Positions 63,992 through 64,000 of a stretch of 64,000 bases of DNA are shown here, one piece after another (the first letter of the stretch is position 1; each line of letters opens with the position of its first letter). The position numbers and the translations under genes are program-made. The notes under the pieces were generated by a model. It was not told the DNA's origin, ran no database searches, and was given only the letters and a program-made list of their open reading frames with translations. The DNA is from Apis mellifera (Eukaryota; Arthropoda; Insecta; Hymenoptera; Apidae), in the NCBI RefSeq assembly GCF_003254395.2, contig NC_037640.1, forward strand, positions 5,500,289 to 5,564,288. The letters run 5' to 3'.

Positions 63992-64000
63992 GTGTGATCG
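63992..64000 (+). CDS. osp: predicted start of osp coding exon 4 (cut by window end)
   Basis: Only nine bases are present. After predicted exon 3 they complete codon 99 and read R-C-D, then CG of an Arg codon. In the MPRIP/Outspread family a basic residue directly precedes W-Q-R-R at the second PH strand, so the expected continuation beyond the window is W-Q-R-R. Joined directly to exon 2 (phase 0) the same bases would read Val then a TGA stop, which argues that exon 3 is needed for the full-length product. Confidence 0.45.

Noticed and set aside
63992..64000. Direct splicing of exon 2 to the acceptor at 63991
   Set aside because: In phase 0 the first codons are GTG TGA, an immediate stop; the frame only works through the 74-nt exon.

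Overview
This is a eukaryotic, almost certainly insect, genomic window. The base composition swings between very AT-rich and CpG-rich stretches. CpG and TCGA words are abundant rather than depleted, simple repeats are dense, and the one recognisable gene is split by very long introns. High CpG with AT-rich DNA is known for bees, so a hymenopteran, probably a bee, is the best guess. No species is claimed.

The window appears to hold one gene on the + strand: the 5' part of outspread (osp), the insect counterpart of vertebrate MPRIP (myosin phosphatase Rho-interacting protein, p116RIP). Coding exon 1 (1718-1858) encodes the conserved Cys-containing N-terminal motif. Coding exon 2 (52905-52985) encodes the first strand of the N-terminal PH domain. 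They join in phase 0 across a 51,046-nt intron. A 74-nt exon (63684-63757) and the first bases of another exon (from 63992) are predicted from splice signals and from a reading frame that stays open across both junctions. The window then ends just where a conserved W-Q-R-R motif of the PH domain would be expected. The rest of the protein lies downstream.

Layout: 1-335 is AT-rich 5' flank; 336-1717 is a CpG-rich probable promoter and 5' UTR with two small upstream ORFs; 1718-1858 is exon 1; 1859-52904 is intron 1; 52905-52985 is exon 2; 52986-63683 is intron 2; 63684-63757 is predicted exon 3; 63758-63991 is a short intron; 63992-64000 is the start of predicted exon 4.

The introns hold several local tandem arrays (about 84, 254, 162, 185-210 and 120 bp units), many CT/GA, CTT and AT microsatellites, a GC island near 28 kb, and some complex-sequence blocks that could be regulatory. 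I found no second protein-coding gene, RNA gene, transposon, CRISPR array or prokaryotic-type system. Open frames up to about 230 codons occur on both strands, but they match no family I recognise and mostly run through low-complexity DNA. The most informative observations are the exon 3/4 prediction, its effect on reading frame, and the problem of how a 51-kb intron is removed.
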